18,400 nt of DNA from Nitrospiraceae bacterium UBA6905 (GTDB lineage: Bacteria > Nitrospirota > Thermodesulfovibrionia > Thermodesulfovibrionales > UBA6898). Position 1 is the first letter of the stretch. The number at the start of each line of letters is the position of its first letter. The notes beneath the pieces are model-generated. The model was not told where the DNA came from and searched no databases. It saw nothing but the letters and a program-made list of their open reading frames with translations. The translations under genes and the position numbers were made by a program. Below, piece after piece: positions 5,089 to 15,200 of this stretch. The stretch is from NCBI GenBank assembly GCA_002451165.1, contig DKBH01000049.1, forward strand, positions 28,781 through 47,180. The letters are read 5' to 3'.

Positions 5089-7519
5089 GATGCGGCACTC
5101 TCACCCTGAATATGGTCCCCCCCTGAGGTCCGTTCTCTGCGATGATATCCCCTTGATAGCCTTTGATGATATTATAACTGACTGCCAAACCAAGCCCTGT
5201 GCCCTTTTCCTTTGTGGTAAAGAACGGATCAAATATCTTCTCCATGTTTTCAGCCGATATCCCCGGTCCCGTGTCGGAAAACGATATCTCGACATCATGC
5301 TCCAGGCGCTGTGCACGGATCTCCAATGTTCCCTCATTAAGCATAGCATCAGCCGCATTAAGGATAATATTCATGAATACCTGAATACATTGGGTCTCGT
5401 TAACGCGGACACTGGGAAGATCATTGGGAATTTCCTGTGAAACCCTGATCTTCTTCATCCTCTTGTCGTATTTTACCAGGTCAAGAGTCATACCGATAAG
5501 GTCACGCACATGATGATATTTGAGGTCCTTCATGGTCGTCTTCGCAAAACTAGACATTTGTCGTACGATGTCGGCGATCCTATTAATATGTTTTGCGATG
5601 GTATCAAGACTTTCCTTTGTGAAGTCATCATGCTCCATCTCCCTGAGGATCTGGACATATGAGGAGATCGATGTCAATGGATTGCCGATCTCATGGGCAA
5701 CTCCCGCAGAAATACGTGCAAGAGCAGAGACCTTCTCGGAATGCATCATCTGCTCCTCCATCTTCTTCATATCCGTTATGTCCTGTACCAGTACGAGCGT
5801 CTGCATATGACTGTCGGGGCCGATCAAGGTATTGGCGGTAAACTGAAAAAAACCTCTTTTCCGGCCAAAATCGTGTTGAACAACCTCCTGAAGCACCCGA
5901 TTGTCGATGATCGCCTGCTGAAGGTCATGTTCACCATAGATGTCGCGTAGCGTGACTGGCCCTTCTTCCTTGCCGAGCCATTGCCGGAGCGTCCTGTTCA
6001 CCCAGGTAATGTTTGACTGCTCATCGACCAGGAATATTCCAGCTCCAACCGTTTCGACAATGGCATTCAGTTTCTCTTTTTCACTGATAAGCTCATCAGT
6101 CCGCTCCTTCACCAGGTCCTCCAGCCGCGCCGCATAGTCTCTCAAAATCTCTTTGAGATTTACTTCTTCTGTGACGTCGCTGCTGGAAAGGATTATTCCT
6201 GAAACCTCTCCATGAAGAATAAGGGGATTGATATTGATATTGATGTGTAACCTATCCTCACCCCTTACATACACGTAATCACTGATACGGTTGCTTACGC
6301 CGCTCAGGCATGCTTCCAGATATGCGGCAAAGGTATCCCGGTCCTTCTCTGAAGAAAATGGAAAGACATTGAAGAAATTGACACCAACAATATCATCCTT
6401 CTTCTGTCTACAGAACCTCTCTTGTGCCGAATTGATCGTCCTAATTTTCATCTCCCGGTCAAGGACCATGATCTTTGATTCCGTGCTCTCTAGAATATTC
6501 TCCAGATAATCCTTCGTCTGCAAGATCTCTTTTTCCAGCTGACGCTGCGTCTCCAGATGGCGCGTTCGCTCCTGAGCCTTAATCCTCTGACGGTTCATGA
6601 CAACAATGCCGAACGCCGAGGCAACGGTTGCGATAAATATGAAGATCACGAGAACAGAATGGAGTCTCATGCTTTTTCTGATGCTGAAGGTTACTTCAGA
6701 ATAGGGAATGGTCACGCACACAATCCATGTCGTACCGGCTACCTTTGCCCGGGAGAAAGCGATGATCTTATCTTCCCCGTACGGCGCGACATAGGCACTG
6801 AATCCGATATCTTCACTTCTCAATATCCTTTTTTCGACATCAAAGGATTCATGACATTGAAAACAGGAAGCGTCAGCAGCGTAGATGTTCTTTCCTACCA
6901 TTTGAGGCTGAGTCGGATGATACAATAGAGTTCCTTTGCCGTCCATCATCCATGCATGCCCTTTCGTGCCCTCCTTAATTGCAGCAAGAAATTTCTGACT
7001 GATCGCGTGAAGCATGATATCGACAATAAGGAAGCCCTTCCTTTCAGCAATACGGCCGATGGGCGTCAGCATAACGATCTTCTTGCTCTCTTGCGAAAGA
7101 TCAAAAAATCCCACCTCGTCGACCTTAAGATCCCCTGCATCCCGAAGAAATGCTTGATCCTTTTCTGTTAGCGATTCTCCCGATGAACTATACCTGAGCC
7201 GGTAACGGTCATCGGCAATCTTCAGGTTAATGTTCATCTCTTCCCGCACCTCAGCAAAAGCGTCATTTACAAAATCTTCCATATGCCGCGGTTCCAGTCC
7301 CCTGTCTGCCAAGAGGCGGGCAAAGGAACGCATCTCTTCTTCGATATGGTCCATATGTCCCTCGATGTTCTTTGCAACGGATTTTGCAATGAGAAGCTGC
7401 TGCCGGTTGAACTGTTCCGCCATCTCGCTTTGATAGTTTTGCTGAAAGAATATATTGAGCGTAATGATAAGTGAAATAATGAAAACAGCAAGAACAAGCA
7501 GAAAAATATTTGTCTTCAC
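5078..7519 (-). CDS. Sensor histidine kinase with haem-motif periplasmic domain and two PAS domains
   Basis: The 813-residue product is anchored by transmembrane helices at about 4-26 and 287-308, which flank a periplasmic Cache-like sensor domain (about 30-285). After the Cache-like stretch YHPTQPQMVGKN the sensor contains CFQCH (219-223), a c-type haem attachment motif, before the closing PYGEDK...GTTW segment. The cytoplasmic part has a PAS domain (about 335-450), a helical linker, a second PAS (about 484-585), HisKA with His609 in VAHEIGNPL, and HATPase with the N box around Asn721, DTGPGI (749-754) and GTGLGL (773-778). It should autophosphorylate and pass phosphate to the overlapping response regulator. 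The start is GTG at 7519, four bases after the upstream stop and without a clear Shine-Dalgarno, so translation is probably coupled. A later start would remove the first membrane helix. The motif suggests redox, NO/CO or O2 sensing through haem; actual haem binding is unproven. Confidence 0.9.
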   Translation of the reverse strand: MKTNIFLLVLAVFIISLIITLNIFFQQNYQSEMAEQFNRQQLLIAKSVAKNIEGHMDHIEEEMRSFARLLADRGLEPRHMEDFVNDAFAEVREEMNINLKIADDRYRLRYSSSGESLTEKDQAFLRDAGDLKVDEVGFFDLSQESKKIVMLTPIGRIAERKGFLIVDIMLHAISQKFLAAIKEGTKGHAWMMDGKGTLLYHPTQPQMVGKNIYAADASCFQCHESFDVEKRILRSEDIGFSAYVAPYGEDKIIAFSRAKVAGTTWIVCVTIPYSEVTFSIRKSMRLHSVLVIFIFIATVASAFGIVVMNRQRIKAQERTRHLETQRQLEKEILQTKDYLENILESTESKIMVLDREMKIRTINSAQERFCRQKKDDIVGVNFFNVFPFSSEKDRDTFAAYLEACLSGVSNRISDYVYVRGEDRLHINININPLILHGEVSGIILSSSDVTEEVNLKEILRDYAARLEDLVKERTDELISEKEKLNAIVETVGAGIFLVDEQSNITWVNRTLRQWLGKEEGPVTLRDIYGEHDLQQAIIDNRVLQEVVQHDFGRKRGFFQFTANTLIGPDSHMQTLVLVQDITDMKKMEEQMMHSEKVSALARISAGVAHEIGNPLTSISSYVQILREMEHDDFTKESLDTIAKHINRIADIVRQMSSFAKTTMKDLKYHHVRDLIGMTLDLVKYDKRMKKIRVSQEIPNDLPSVRVNETQCIQVFMNIILNAADAMLNEGTLEIRAQRLEHDVEISFSDTGPGISAENMEKIFDPFFTTKEKGTGLGLAVSYNIIKGYQGDIIAENGPQGGTIFRVRVPHHEG

Positions 7520-7523
7520 GCCG

Positions 7524-7976
7524 TTACCGGAGGACCTGCTGAAGAACTTCCTTCAGATGACGATAATGGGAGCCTTCCCAGTATACCTTCTCACAGGTAC
7601 TGCAGCGCAAAAAGTGTGCATGAGTATGATAAATGTAGTCCGGAACACAGTCTCTGATATCCTCAATTTTTTCAGCGCTGTACAGCTCTCCATTACATCG
7701 TGTACAACGGCTCCGCAGAAGTCCATTGCCGCTGCCGAGCAGCTGCTTCATCTCAGCAAGCTGATCGGCGATATGATCAGAAGTGATGAAAACAAAATGA
7801 CGCACTGCTTTTCGGTGTATAATGCCTTGGTCCCGCGTTATGATCATTCGATCTTCTTCCCGGGCACGTCTAATCAGCTGCCTGTCGTCCATGCGCCGGT
7901 CGTAGATGACATCATGACCAAGCAGTCTCAACCACGTTGCTAGCCTTCCTAGCATTACATCAACAATGAATTTCAT
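7524..7976 (-). CDS. Mut7-C (DUF82) PIN-like RNase-domain protein with zinc ribbon
   Basis: The 150-residue product starts MKFIVDVMLGRLATWLRLLG, the typical Mut7-C opening, with Asp6 and later Asp49 in ITRD as likely PIN-like metal ligands. The C-terminal third is a zinc ribbon with Cys91, Cys94, Cys125 and Cys128, ending in VYWEGSHY as usual for the family. The ATG at 7976 was chosen because homology begins there; a possible upstream start at 8063 would add 29 residues of low-complexity leader. The Shine-Dalgarno is weak. The family is named after the C-terminal domain of the MUT-7 exonuclease and is predicted to be a ribonuclease, but its bacterial role is largely uncharacterised. It is the first gene of an operon with the kinase and response regulator, with a 4-base gap. 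Why a putative RNase precedes a two-component system is unclear. Confidence 0.88.
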   Translation of the reverse strand: MKFIVDVMLGRLATWLRLLGHDVIYDRRMDDRQLIRRAREEDRMIITRDQGIIHRKAVRHFVFITSDHIADQLAEMKQLLGSGNGLLRSRCTRCNGELYSAEKIEDIRDCVPDYIYHTHAHFLRCSTCEKVYWEGSHYRHLKEVLQQVLR

Positions 7977-8083
7977 GGCGCACTCGGCATCAGGGTCTGA
8001 GCTGCGGCAATCCGCCACACTAGTACTATTATCATAGCATATCGCTGTTTGCCATGAATGCACGGCATTCGGAACACCACGAC

Positions 8084-8115
8084 AAAAAACCCCCTGTACC
8101 GGCCGGCACAGGGGG
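8084..8115 (-). terminator. Intrinsic terminator of the rpo/ribosomal operon
   Basis: Read on the minus strand, CCCCCTGT (8115-8108) pairs perfectly with ACAGGGGG (8097-8090) around a 10-base GC-rich loop, and six Ts follow directly (8089-8084). It lies 16 bases after the rpoC stop. This is a textbook rho-independent terminator and separates rpoC from the Mut7-C/kinase operon. Confidence 0.9.
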
Positions 8116-8131
8116 AGTGTAGCGCAGCTTG

Positions 8132-11100
8132 TTATTCTGCTTCTACCGCTTCAGTAAGTTGTGGCATGTGTTCACGCTGCACAAAAGTGTTCCGGTAGCG
8201 CAGCATTCCTGTGCCTGCTGGGATAACCCTGCCCATGATGACGTTCTCCTTAAGTCCGCGAAGTTCATCGATCATGCCATTGATCGCAGCCTCAGTAAGA
8301 ACACGGGTCGTCTCCTGGAACGAGGCGGCAGAGACAAAACTATCTGTCGTAAGCGAAGCCTTGGTAATACCGAGAAGAAGCGGCTTTCCCTGTGCGGGTT
8401 TGCCGCCTTCAGCTTTCACCCGATTATTCTCTTCCTGAAATGCCAACCTGTCTATTTGTTCGCCGATAAGGAACGAGGTATCTCCTGAATCTTCCACCCG
8501 CACCTTCTTCATCATCTGGCGGACAATGGTTTCAATGTGCTTGTCATTGATCGACACGCCCTGAAGTCGATAGACCTTCTGTACCTCATCAACCAGATAC
8601 CGCTGGAGCTCTTTCGGACCGAGGATATCCAGAATACTGTGCGGGTTCACTGCACCGTCCATGAGTGCTTCTCCCGCCTTCACCCAGTCTCCCTCATGAA
8701 CGCTCACATGTTTGCCTTTCGGGATATCGTACTCCTTGATTACCTCTCCTCCCTTCACGACCACAACACGCTTGCCTTTTTGGGCACTTCTGAATTCAAC
8801 AATCCCGTCTATCTCCGAGACTACTGCCTGCTCCTTGGGCTTTCGTGCTTCGAAAAGCTCTGCAACCCTCGGCAGACCACCGGTGATATCCTTGGTCTTT
8901 GTCGTTTCTCTCGGTATCTTAGCAAGGATGTCTCCCGGATAAACGATATCATTTTTGTCGACAATGATATGCGCACCTGACGGCAGAAGATAACGTGCAA
9001 GATTCCCCGTACTCGGAATTTTGAGCGTTGCTTTACCGTGCTCATCCTTGATCGAGATCCGCGGTCTCATATTTGCTGGATAATCGATGATAACCTTATG
9101 GGAGAGGCCAGTTGTCTCATCGACCTCTTCCTTAACCGTTACACCTTCGACGATATCGCCCATGGCAACCTTACCGCCGAGTTCCGTAAGAATGGGAGTT
9201 GAATAGGGATCCCATTCAACAAGCCGCTGACCGATCTCGATACGCTTGCCTTCCTCTACGAGAAGCTTAGCGCCATAGACAATGGAATACTTCTCACGCT
9301 CCCTTCCCTTTGCATCAGCGATGGCGATGCTGCCATTTCTGTTCATGACGATGTAAAAGCCTTCACGATTTTTCACCGTATTGATATTGATGAACTTTAC
9401 GGTCCCTGAATGCTTTGCCTCAAGAACCGTTTGCTCAACAACCTTAGATGCAGTTCCACCGATATGGAACGTTCTCATGGTGAGCTGCGTTCCGGGCTCC
9501 CCGATGGACTGCGCTGCTATAATGCCGACAGACTCTCCGATCTCTACATATTCGCCGCGACCGAGATCTCTGCCATAACATTTTGCGCATACACCGAACT
9601 GCGATATGCAGGTGAGAACCGACCGTATCTTCACCTTGTCAACCCCTGCTTCGATAACCGCCCGAGCGACCTCTTCGGTGATCTCATGATTCCTCTTGAT
9701 GATTAGCACCTTATCCGGATCCCTCACGTCCTCAACAGCATACCTGCCGATAATCCTCTCTTCAAGCGGCTGAATGATTTCGCCTCCCTCGACAAGTGAA
9801 GTAACGACAATGCCATCCGTCGTCCCGCAGTCATCTTCGGTAATAAGAAGGTCCTGAGCAACATCAACCAGCCTTCGGGTAAGATAGCCCGAGTTCGCTG
9901 TCTTCAGCGCGGTGTCCGCAAGACCTTTGCGCGCACCATGCGTCGAGATAAAGTACTGGAGGGGGGTAAGACCCTCTCTAAAGTTTGCCGTAATCGGGGT
10001 CTCGATAATCTCTCCCGATGGTTTTGCCATAAGGCCGCGCATGCCTGCAAGCTGCCTGATCTGGGCCGTGCTACCCCTTGCGCCGGAGTCGGCCATCATG
10101 AAGATGCTGTTAAACAATCGCTTCTCTTTCAGCTCCTCTTCCGATGCCATCTTGCCATCCTCGGCGCCGAGTTCTTTCATCATTTCTTCAGCAATGCGCT
10201 CGGTAACATTGGCCCAGATGTCTATGACTTTGTTGTACCGTTCGCCCTGGGTGATCAGACCATCAGCGTACTGGCTCTGAACCTCCATCACTTCCCTTTC
10301 TGCATGGTCTATCAGTTCTTTCTTCTTGTTCGGGATATGCATGTCCGCCATGCATATCGATATTCCCGAGTTTGTTGCAAAATGGAAGCCCAGCTTCTCG
10401 AGATTATCGAGAAAGACAACGGTCTGTCTTCTGCCGACTCTCTTATAAGAGTCCTCAATGATCTTGGAAAGGGCTTTCTTGGTCATGTCCCGGTTGATAG
10501 CATCAAACGCAATTTCTTTGGGCACTATCTCATAGAAAAGCACGCGTCCGGCAGTGGTCTCAACCATGGCACCATTGATACGGACTTTAATCCCTGCATG
10601 CTCGCTCAACTGACCGGCGTCATAGGCAATCCTGACATCCTCCGGATCAGCGAAGATCCTACCCTCGCCTTTTGCCCCTTTTCTTTCCTTCATAAGATAG
10701 TAGATACCGAGGACCATGTCCTGGGTCGGAAGCAGGATCGGTTTTCCATTGGCAGGAGAAAGCACATTGTTGACCGACATCATGAGCACCCTGGCTTCGA
10801 TCTGGGCCTCAATAGAAAGTGGCACATGGACTGCCATCTGGTCGCCATCAAAGTCTGCGTTGAAAGCTGTACAGACAAGCGGATGGAGTTTGATAGCCTT
10901 GCCTTCTACAAGGATAGGATCAAACGCCTGAATGCCGAGCCGGTGAAGGGTCGGTGCACGGTTCAGAAGGACCGGCGTTTCACGAATCACCTCTTCAAGT
11001 GCATCCCAGACCTCGGGCGATTCCTTTTCAACGAGCTTTTTCGCCGCCTTGATGGTGGTTGCATAGCCTTTTTCCTCAAGCTTATTGAAGATAAAGGGTT

Positions 11101-12235
11101 TAAACAGTTCAAGTGCCATCCTCTTCGGAAGTCCGCACTGATGAAGCTTCAGATCCGGCCCGACAACGATGACCGATCTGCCCGAATAGTCAACCCGCTT
11201 ACCAAGCAGGTTCTGCCGAAAACGTCCCTGTTTGCCTTTTATCATGTCGCTCAGAGATTTGAGCGGTCTTTTCGTTGCCGTCTTCAGTACTTTGGATCTG
11301 CGGCCGTTATCAAAGAGCGCATCAACAGCCTCCTGGAGCATTCTCTTCTCGTTCTTTATGATAACGCTCGGCGCCTTCAGTTCAACCAATCTCTTCAGCC
11401 GGTTATTCCGGTTAATGACCCTCCGGTAAAGATCATTCAGATCGGATGTTGCAAACCGTCCGCCTTCAAGCGGAACGAGCGGCCTCAGATCGGGGGGAAG
11501 TACCGGAATAACATCCATGATCATCCAGTCGGGCTTGTTCTCCGACTTTCTGAACGCCTCGACTACCTTAAGTCTCTTCGTCAGCTTCTTCTTGACACCG
11601 ATAGAGGCTGCGTCCTTGATCTTACTCTTCAGCTCGCTACTGAGCGTTTCAAGATCAACGACCCTGAGCAGTTCCCTGATTGCCTCCGCCCCCATGCCGA
11701 CCTTGAAACGAGCGCCGAACTCGGAGAATTTCTTCTTATATTCATCGTCGCTCAGGAGTTCTTTTGCCTTCAGAGGCGTATCTCCAGGGTCGATAACAAT
11801 ATAGCTTTCAAAATAAAGCACCTTTTCGAGGTTTCTCATGGTCATATCCAGAAGAATACCGATACGGCTCGGCACGCCTTTCAGGAACCATATATGCGCA
11901 ACCGGACTTGCAAGCTCGATATGACCAAGCCTCTCGCGCCTCACCTTCGACTGTATGACCTCAACACCGCATTTATCGCAGACGATACCACGGTGCTTCA
12001 TACGCTTATACTTACCGCAGATACATTCCCAATCCTTGATGGGGCCAAAAATTTTGGCGCAGAACAGACCGTCTCGCTCGGGTTTGAATGTACGGTAATT
12101 GATCGTTTCCGGTTTCTTGACTTCGCCATATGACCATTCCCTGATCCTCTCCGGTGAAGCAAGCTTTATTCTGATGGCCTCGAAATCTGTCGGATTCTTA
12201 GGTTTTTGGAAAATGGCATAAATGTCTTCCGCCAT
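8132..12235 (-). CDS. rpoC: RNA polymerase subunit beta'
   Basis: The 1367-residue protein is a complete beta' subunit. Visible landmarks are the first zinc site (Cys71, Cys73, Cys86, Cys89), the catalytic NADFDGD (459-465) holding the active-site Mg, and the second zinc site (Cys803, Cys876, Cys883, Cys886). The bridge-helix region lies at about 765-800 and the two trigger-loop halves near 913-928 and 1115-1130. Between the trigger-loop halves is an insertion of roughly 180 residues (about 930-1110), as in the SI3 insertion of proteobacterial beta'. It is slightly shorter than E. coli RpoC (1407). The ATG lies one base after the rpoB stop, so the two are translated from one message. It forms the catalytic core with beta. 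Nothing suggests truncation or frameshift. Confidence 0.98.
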   Translation of the reverse strand: MAEDIYAIFQKPKNPTDFEAIRIKLASPERIREWSYGEVKKPETINYRTFKPERDGLFCAKIFGPIKDWECICGKYKRMKHRGIVCDKCGVEVIQSKVRRERLGHIELASPVAHIWFLKGVPSRIGILLDMTMRNLEKVLYFESYIVIDPGDTPLKAKELLSDDEYKKKFSEFGARFKVGMGAEAIRELLRVVDLETLSSELKSKIKDAASIGVKKKLTKRLKVVEAFRKSENKPDWMIMDVIPVLPPDLRPLVPLEGGRFATSDLNDLYRRVINRNNRLKRLVELKAPSVIIKNEKRMLQEAVDALFDNGRRSKVLKTATKRPLKSLSDMIKGKQGRFRQNLLGKRVDYSGRSVIVVGPDLKLHQCGLPKRMALELFKPFIFNKLEEKGYATTIKAAKKLVEKESPEVWDALEEVIRETPVLLNRAPTLHRLGIQAFDPILVEGKAIKLHPLVCTAFNADFDGDQMAVHVPLSIEAQIEARVLMMSVNNVLSPANGKPILLPTQDMVLGIYYLMKERKGAKGEGRIFADPEDVRIAYDAGQLSEHAGIKVRINGAMVETTAGRVLFYEIVPKEIAFDAINRDMTKKALSKIIEDSYKRVGRRQTVVFLDNLEKLGFHFATNSGISICMADMHIPNKKKELIDHAEREVMEVQSQYADGLITQGERYNKVIDIWANVTERIAEEMMKELGAEDGKMASEEELKEKRLFNSIFMMADSGARGSTAQIRQLAGMRGLMAKPSGEIIETPITANFREGLTPLQYFISTHGARKGLADTALKTANSGYLTRRLVDVAQDLLITEDDCGTTDGIVVTSLVEGGEIIQPLEERIIGRYAVEDVRDPDKVLIIKRNHEITEEVARAVIEAGVDKVKIRSVLTCISQFGVCAKCYGRDLGRGEYVEIGESVGIIAAQSIGEPGTQLTMRTFHIGGTASKVVEQTVLEAKHSGTVKFININTVKNREGFYIVMNRNGSIAIADAKGREREKYSIVYGAKLLVEEGKRIEIGQRLVEWDPYSTPILTELGGKVAMGDIVEGVTVKEEVDETTGLSHKVIIDYPANMRPRISIKDEHGKATLKIPSTGNLARYLLPSGAHIIVDKNDIVYPGDILAKIPRETTKTKDITGGLPRVAELFEARKPKEQAVVSEIDGIVEFRSAQKGKRVVVVKGGEVIKEYDIPKGKHVSVHEGDWVKAGEALMDGAVNPHSILDILGPKELQRYLVDEVQKVYRLQGVSINDKHIETIVRQMMKKVRVEDSGDTSFLIGEQIDRLAFQEENNRVKAEGGKPAQGKPLLLGITKASLTTDSFVSAASFQETTRVLTEAAINGMIDELRGLKENVIMGRVIPAGTGMLRYRNTFVQREHMPQLTEAVEAE

Positions 12236-12236
12236 T

Positions 12237-15200
12237 CTATTCCCCCTTCTTCTTTTTCTCCAGAAGCTCTACATCAAGACCCAAGCTCTGAAGTTCTTTA
12301 ATTAACACATGAAACGACTCAGGGACACCCGGCTCGAGGGTCGCATCCCCTTTTACGATGGCTTCATACATCCTCGCCCTTCCAGAAACGTCGTCGCTCT
12401 TTACCGTAAGGAATTCCTGAAGCGTATGAGCAGCACCGTACGCTTCCAATGCCCAGACTTCCATTTCACCCAGCCTCTGACCACCAAACTGGGCCTTTCC
12501 GCCAAGAGGCTGCTGCGTAACAAGTGAATACGGGCCTATCGAGCGAGCATGAATCTTGTCATCGACGAGGTGATGGAGCTTCAGCATATACATCTGCCCT
12601 ACCGTAACCGCTCTTTTGAACGGTTCGCCGCTTCTGCCGTCATAAAGCTGCACCTGACCGCTGGTCGGCAACCCGGCCTTCTTGAGCAAGTCTTTGATTT
12701 CAGACTCCTTTGCCCCCTCAAATACCGGCGTCGCTACGTAGAATCCGAGCGCCTTTGCTGCCCACCCCAGATGCGTTTCAAGTATCTGTCCAACGTTCAT
12801 TCGGGAAGGAACGCCCAGGGGATTCAGGACGACATCAACTGGGGTACCATCCGGCAGATAGGGCATGTCTTCTTCGGGTACCACCATCGCGACAACACCC
12901 TTGTTGCCATGTCGTCCCGCCATCTTGTCGCCGATCTGAATCTTCCGCTTCATAGCTATAAAGACCTTGACGAGTTTGTTGACACCAGGGGGAAGCTCGT
13001 CCCCCTTTCTCACCCTATCGACCTTTTCGTCATAGCGCGACTCAAGGAAGCGTACATACTGATTTGCCTCGGCATTAATGGTGTCAATCTTGTCCTGCAC
13101 ACCCTCTTCCATGACCCGTATACGCATGAGGACTTCGTCCTTGATATTTTCCAGATGCTTCTCAGTAAGCGCTTTCCCTTTCGGACAGATGACTTCTTTC
13201 GTCTTTGCGTGCTTGACGTCTTCGACAACGCGCTGCCCGAGGAACAGTTGACGAAGCTTCGTGTATTTCTCCTCCTTGATGATCTTGATCTCTTCCTCAA
13301 GGTCCCTCTGAAGCCGATGGATGTCTTCTTCCTCGATGCTCTTGGCTCTTCCGTCCTTGGCAATGCCCTTTCGTGAAAAGATCCTCACATCCACAATGGT
13401 ACCTTCGATACCTGGCGGCACATAGAGACAGCTCTCCTTGACCTCTTCGGCCTTTTCGCCGAAGATCGCCCGCAGCAGTTTCTCTTCCGGCGTAAGCTGG
13501 GTTTCGCCTTTCGGCGTTACCTTGCCGACAAGGATGTCGCCGGGCTTCACTTCAGCGCCGATTCGGATGATACCAAAATCGTCAAGGTCTTTCAGCGCCT
13601 CCTCACCGACATTCGGTATATCTCTTGTTATCTCTTCAGGCCCCAGTTTGGTCTCTCTGGCCTCAACCTCAAACTCTTCGATATGGATCGACGTATAGAC
13701 ATCCTCCTTTACGAGCCGTTCATTAAGAAGGATTGCATCCTCAAAGTTATAGCCTCCCCACGGCATGAACGCAACAAGCACGTTTTTGCCGAGCGCGAGT
13801 TCACCGAGATCCGTCGACTGTCCGTCCGCAAGAATATCACCCTTCCTGACCGAATCGCCTACATGCACAATCGGCCGCTGATTGATACAGGTTGCTTGAT
13901 TAGACCGCTGGAACTTCACAAGGTTATAAATGTCCACACCGCCGTCTCCTCCTGATGTCCTGACCACAATGCGCGTAGCATCAACGCTCTCGACCTTGCC
14001 AGCACGCCTTGCCTGAATGACTGCTCCCGAATCCCGCGCAGCCACGAACTCCATGCCTGTTCCGACAACCGGTGCGTCCGGTGTAATCAACGGCACGGCC
14101 TGGCGCTGCATGTTAGACCCCATGAGTGCCCTGTTCGCGTCATCGTTCTCGAGGAACGGAATCAGCGATGCGGAGATACCGACGACCTGCTTCGGCGAAA
14201 CGTCCATATATTGGACCTCATGAGGCGCTACCATTCTGAAGTCTCCCCCCTCGCGGGCAGAGACATGCTCGCCAATGAGCCTCCCGTTCTTATCAACAGG
14301 GGAGGTTGCTTCAGCAATGATGAACTTCTCGCCCTCGATAGCAGAAAAAAATTCGATCTCCTCAGTTACCTTTCCGTTGACAACTTTGCGGTACGGCACC
14401 TCAATGAAACCATAATCATTTACCCGCGCATAGGAAGCAAGTGACGTAATAAGGCCGATGTTGGGACCTTCAGGGGTTTCGATCGGACAGATCCTTCCGT
14501 AATGCGTCGGATGGACGTCCCTGACTTCAAACCCTGCCCGCTCCCTGGTCAGTCCTCCAGGACCCAGCGCCGAAAGCCGCCTTTTGTGCGTTATTTCCGA
14601 AAGAGGATTCGTCTGGTCCATAAACTGGCTGAGCTGACTCGAGCCAAAGAATTCCTTTACCGCTGCCATAACGGGCTTCGCATTGATCAAATCGTGCGGC
14701 ATGGCACCTTCAAGCTCCGTCAGCGTCATCTTCTCCTTGATAGCCCGCTCCATTCTCACCAGCCCGATCCTGAATTGGTTCTCAAGAAGCTCACCGACGC
14801 CGCGTATCCTCCGGTTGCCGAGATGGTCAATATCATCAACCTCACCTTTCCCCGTTCTGAGATTAAGTATATATCTCACGATTTCAACGATATCCTTATC
14901 GGTAAGCACCCTGATATCGAGGGTTATATCGAGGTTAAGCCGTTTATTCAGTTTGAGTCTTCCCACCGGCGACAGATCATAACGCTTCGGATCAAAGAAC
15001 AGTCCGCTGAAAAGATCCCGTGCGGCTGCCTGTGTGGGAGGTTCGCCAGGTCTGAGTTTCTTGTATATTTCGATCAGCGCCTCTTCCTGGGTGCCCACCT
15101 TGTCCGTAAGCAGTGTATCGCGAAGCGAAGAAAGATAATTCGCATTGTCTATGAACAGGAGATTAAGGGTATCGATCTTGAGTGAAAGTACCTTACTAAA

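Noticed and set aside
8031..8058. Possible minus-strand promoter for the Mut7-C/kinase/regulator operon (TATGAT with TTCATG 16 bases upstream).
   Set aside because: The -35 match is poor and other equally weak pairs occur nearby. The operon must have a promoter, but its site cannot be chosen from sequence.
9938..12133. A long plus-strand open frame of 731 codons opposite rpoC.
   Set aside because: It is the antisense shadow of the conserved rpoC coding sequence, and its codons mirror the rpoC reading frame.
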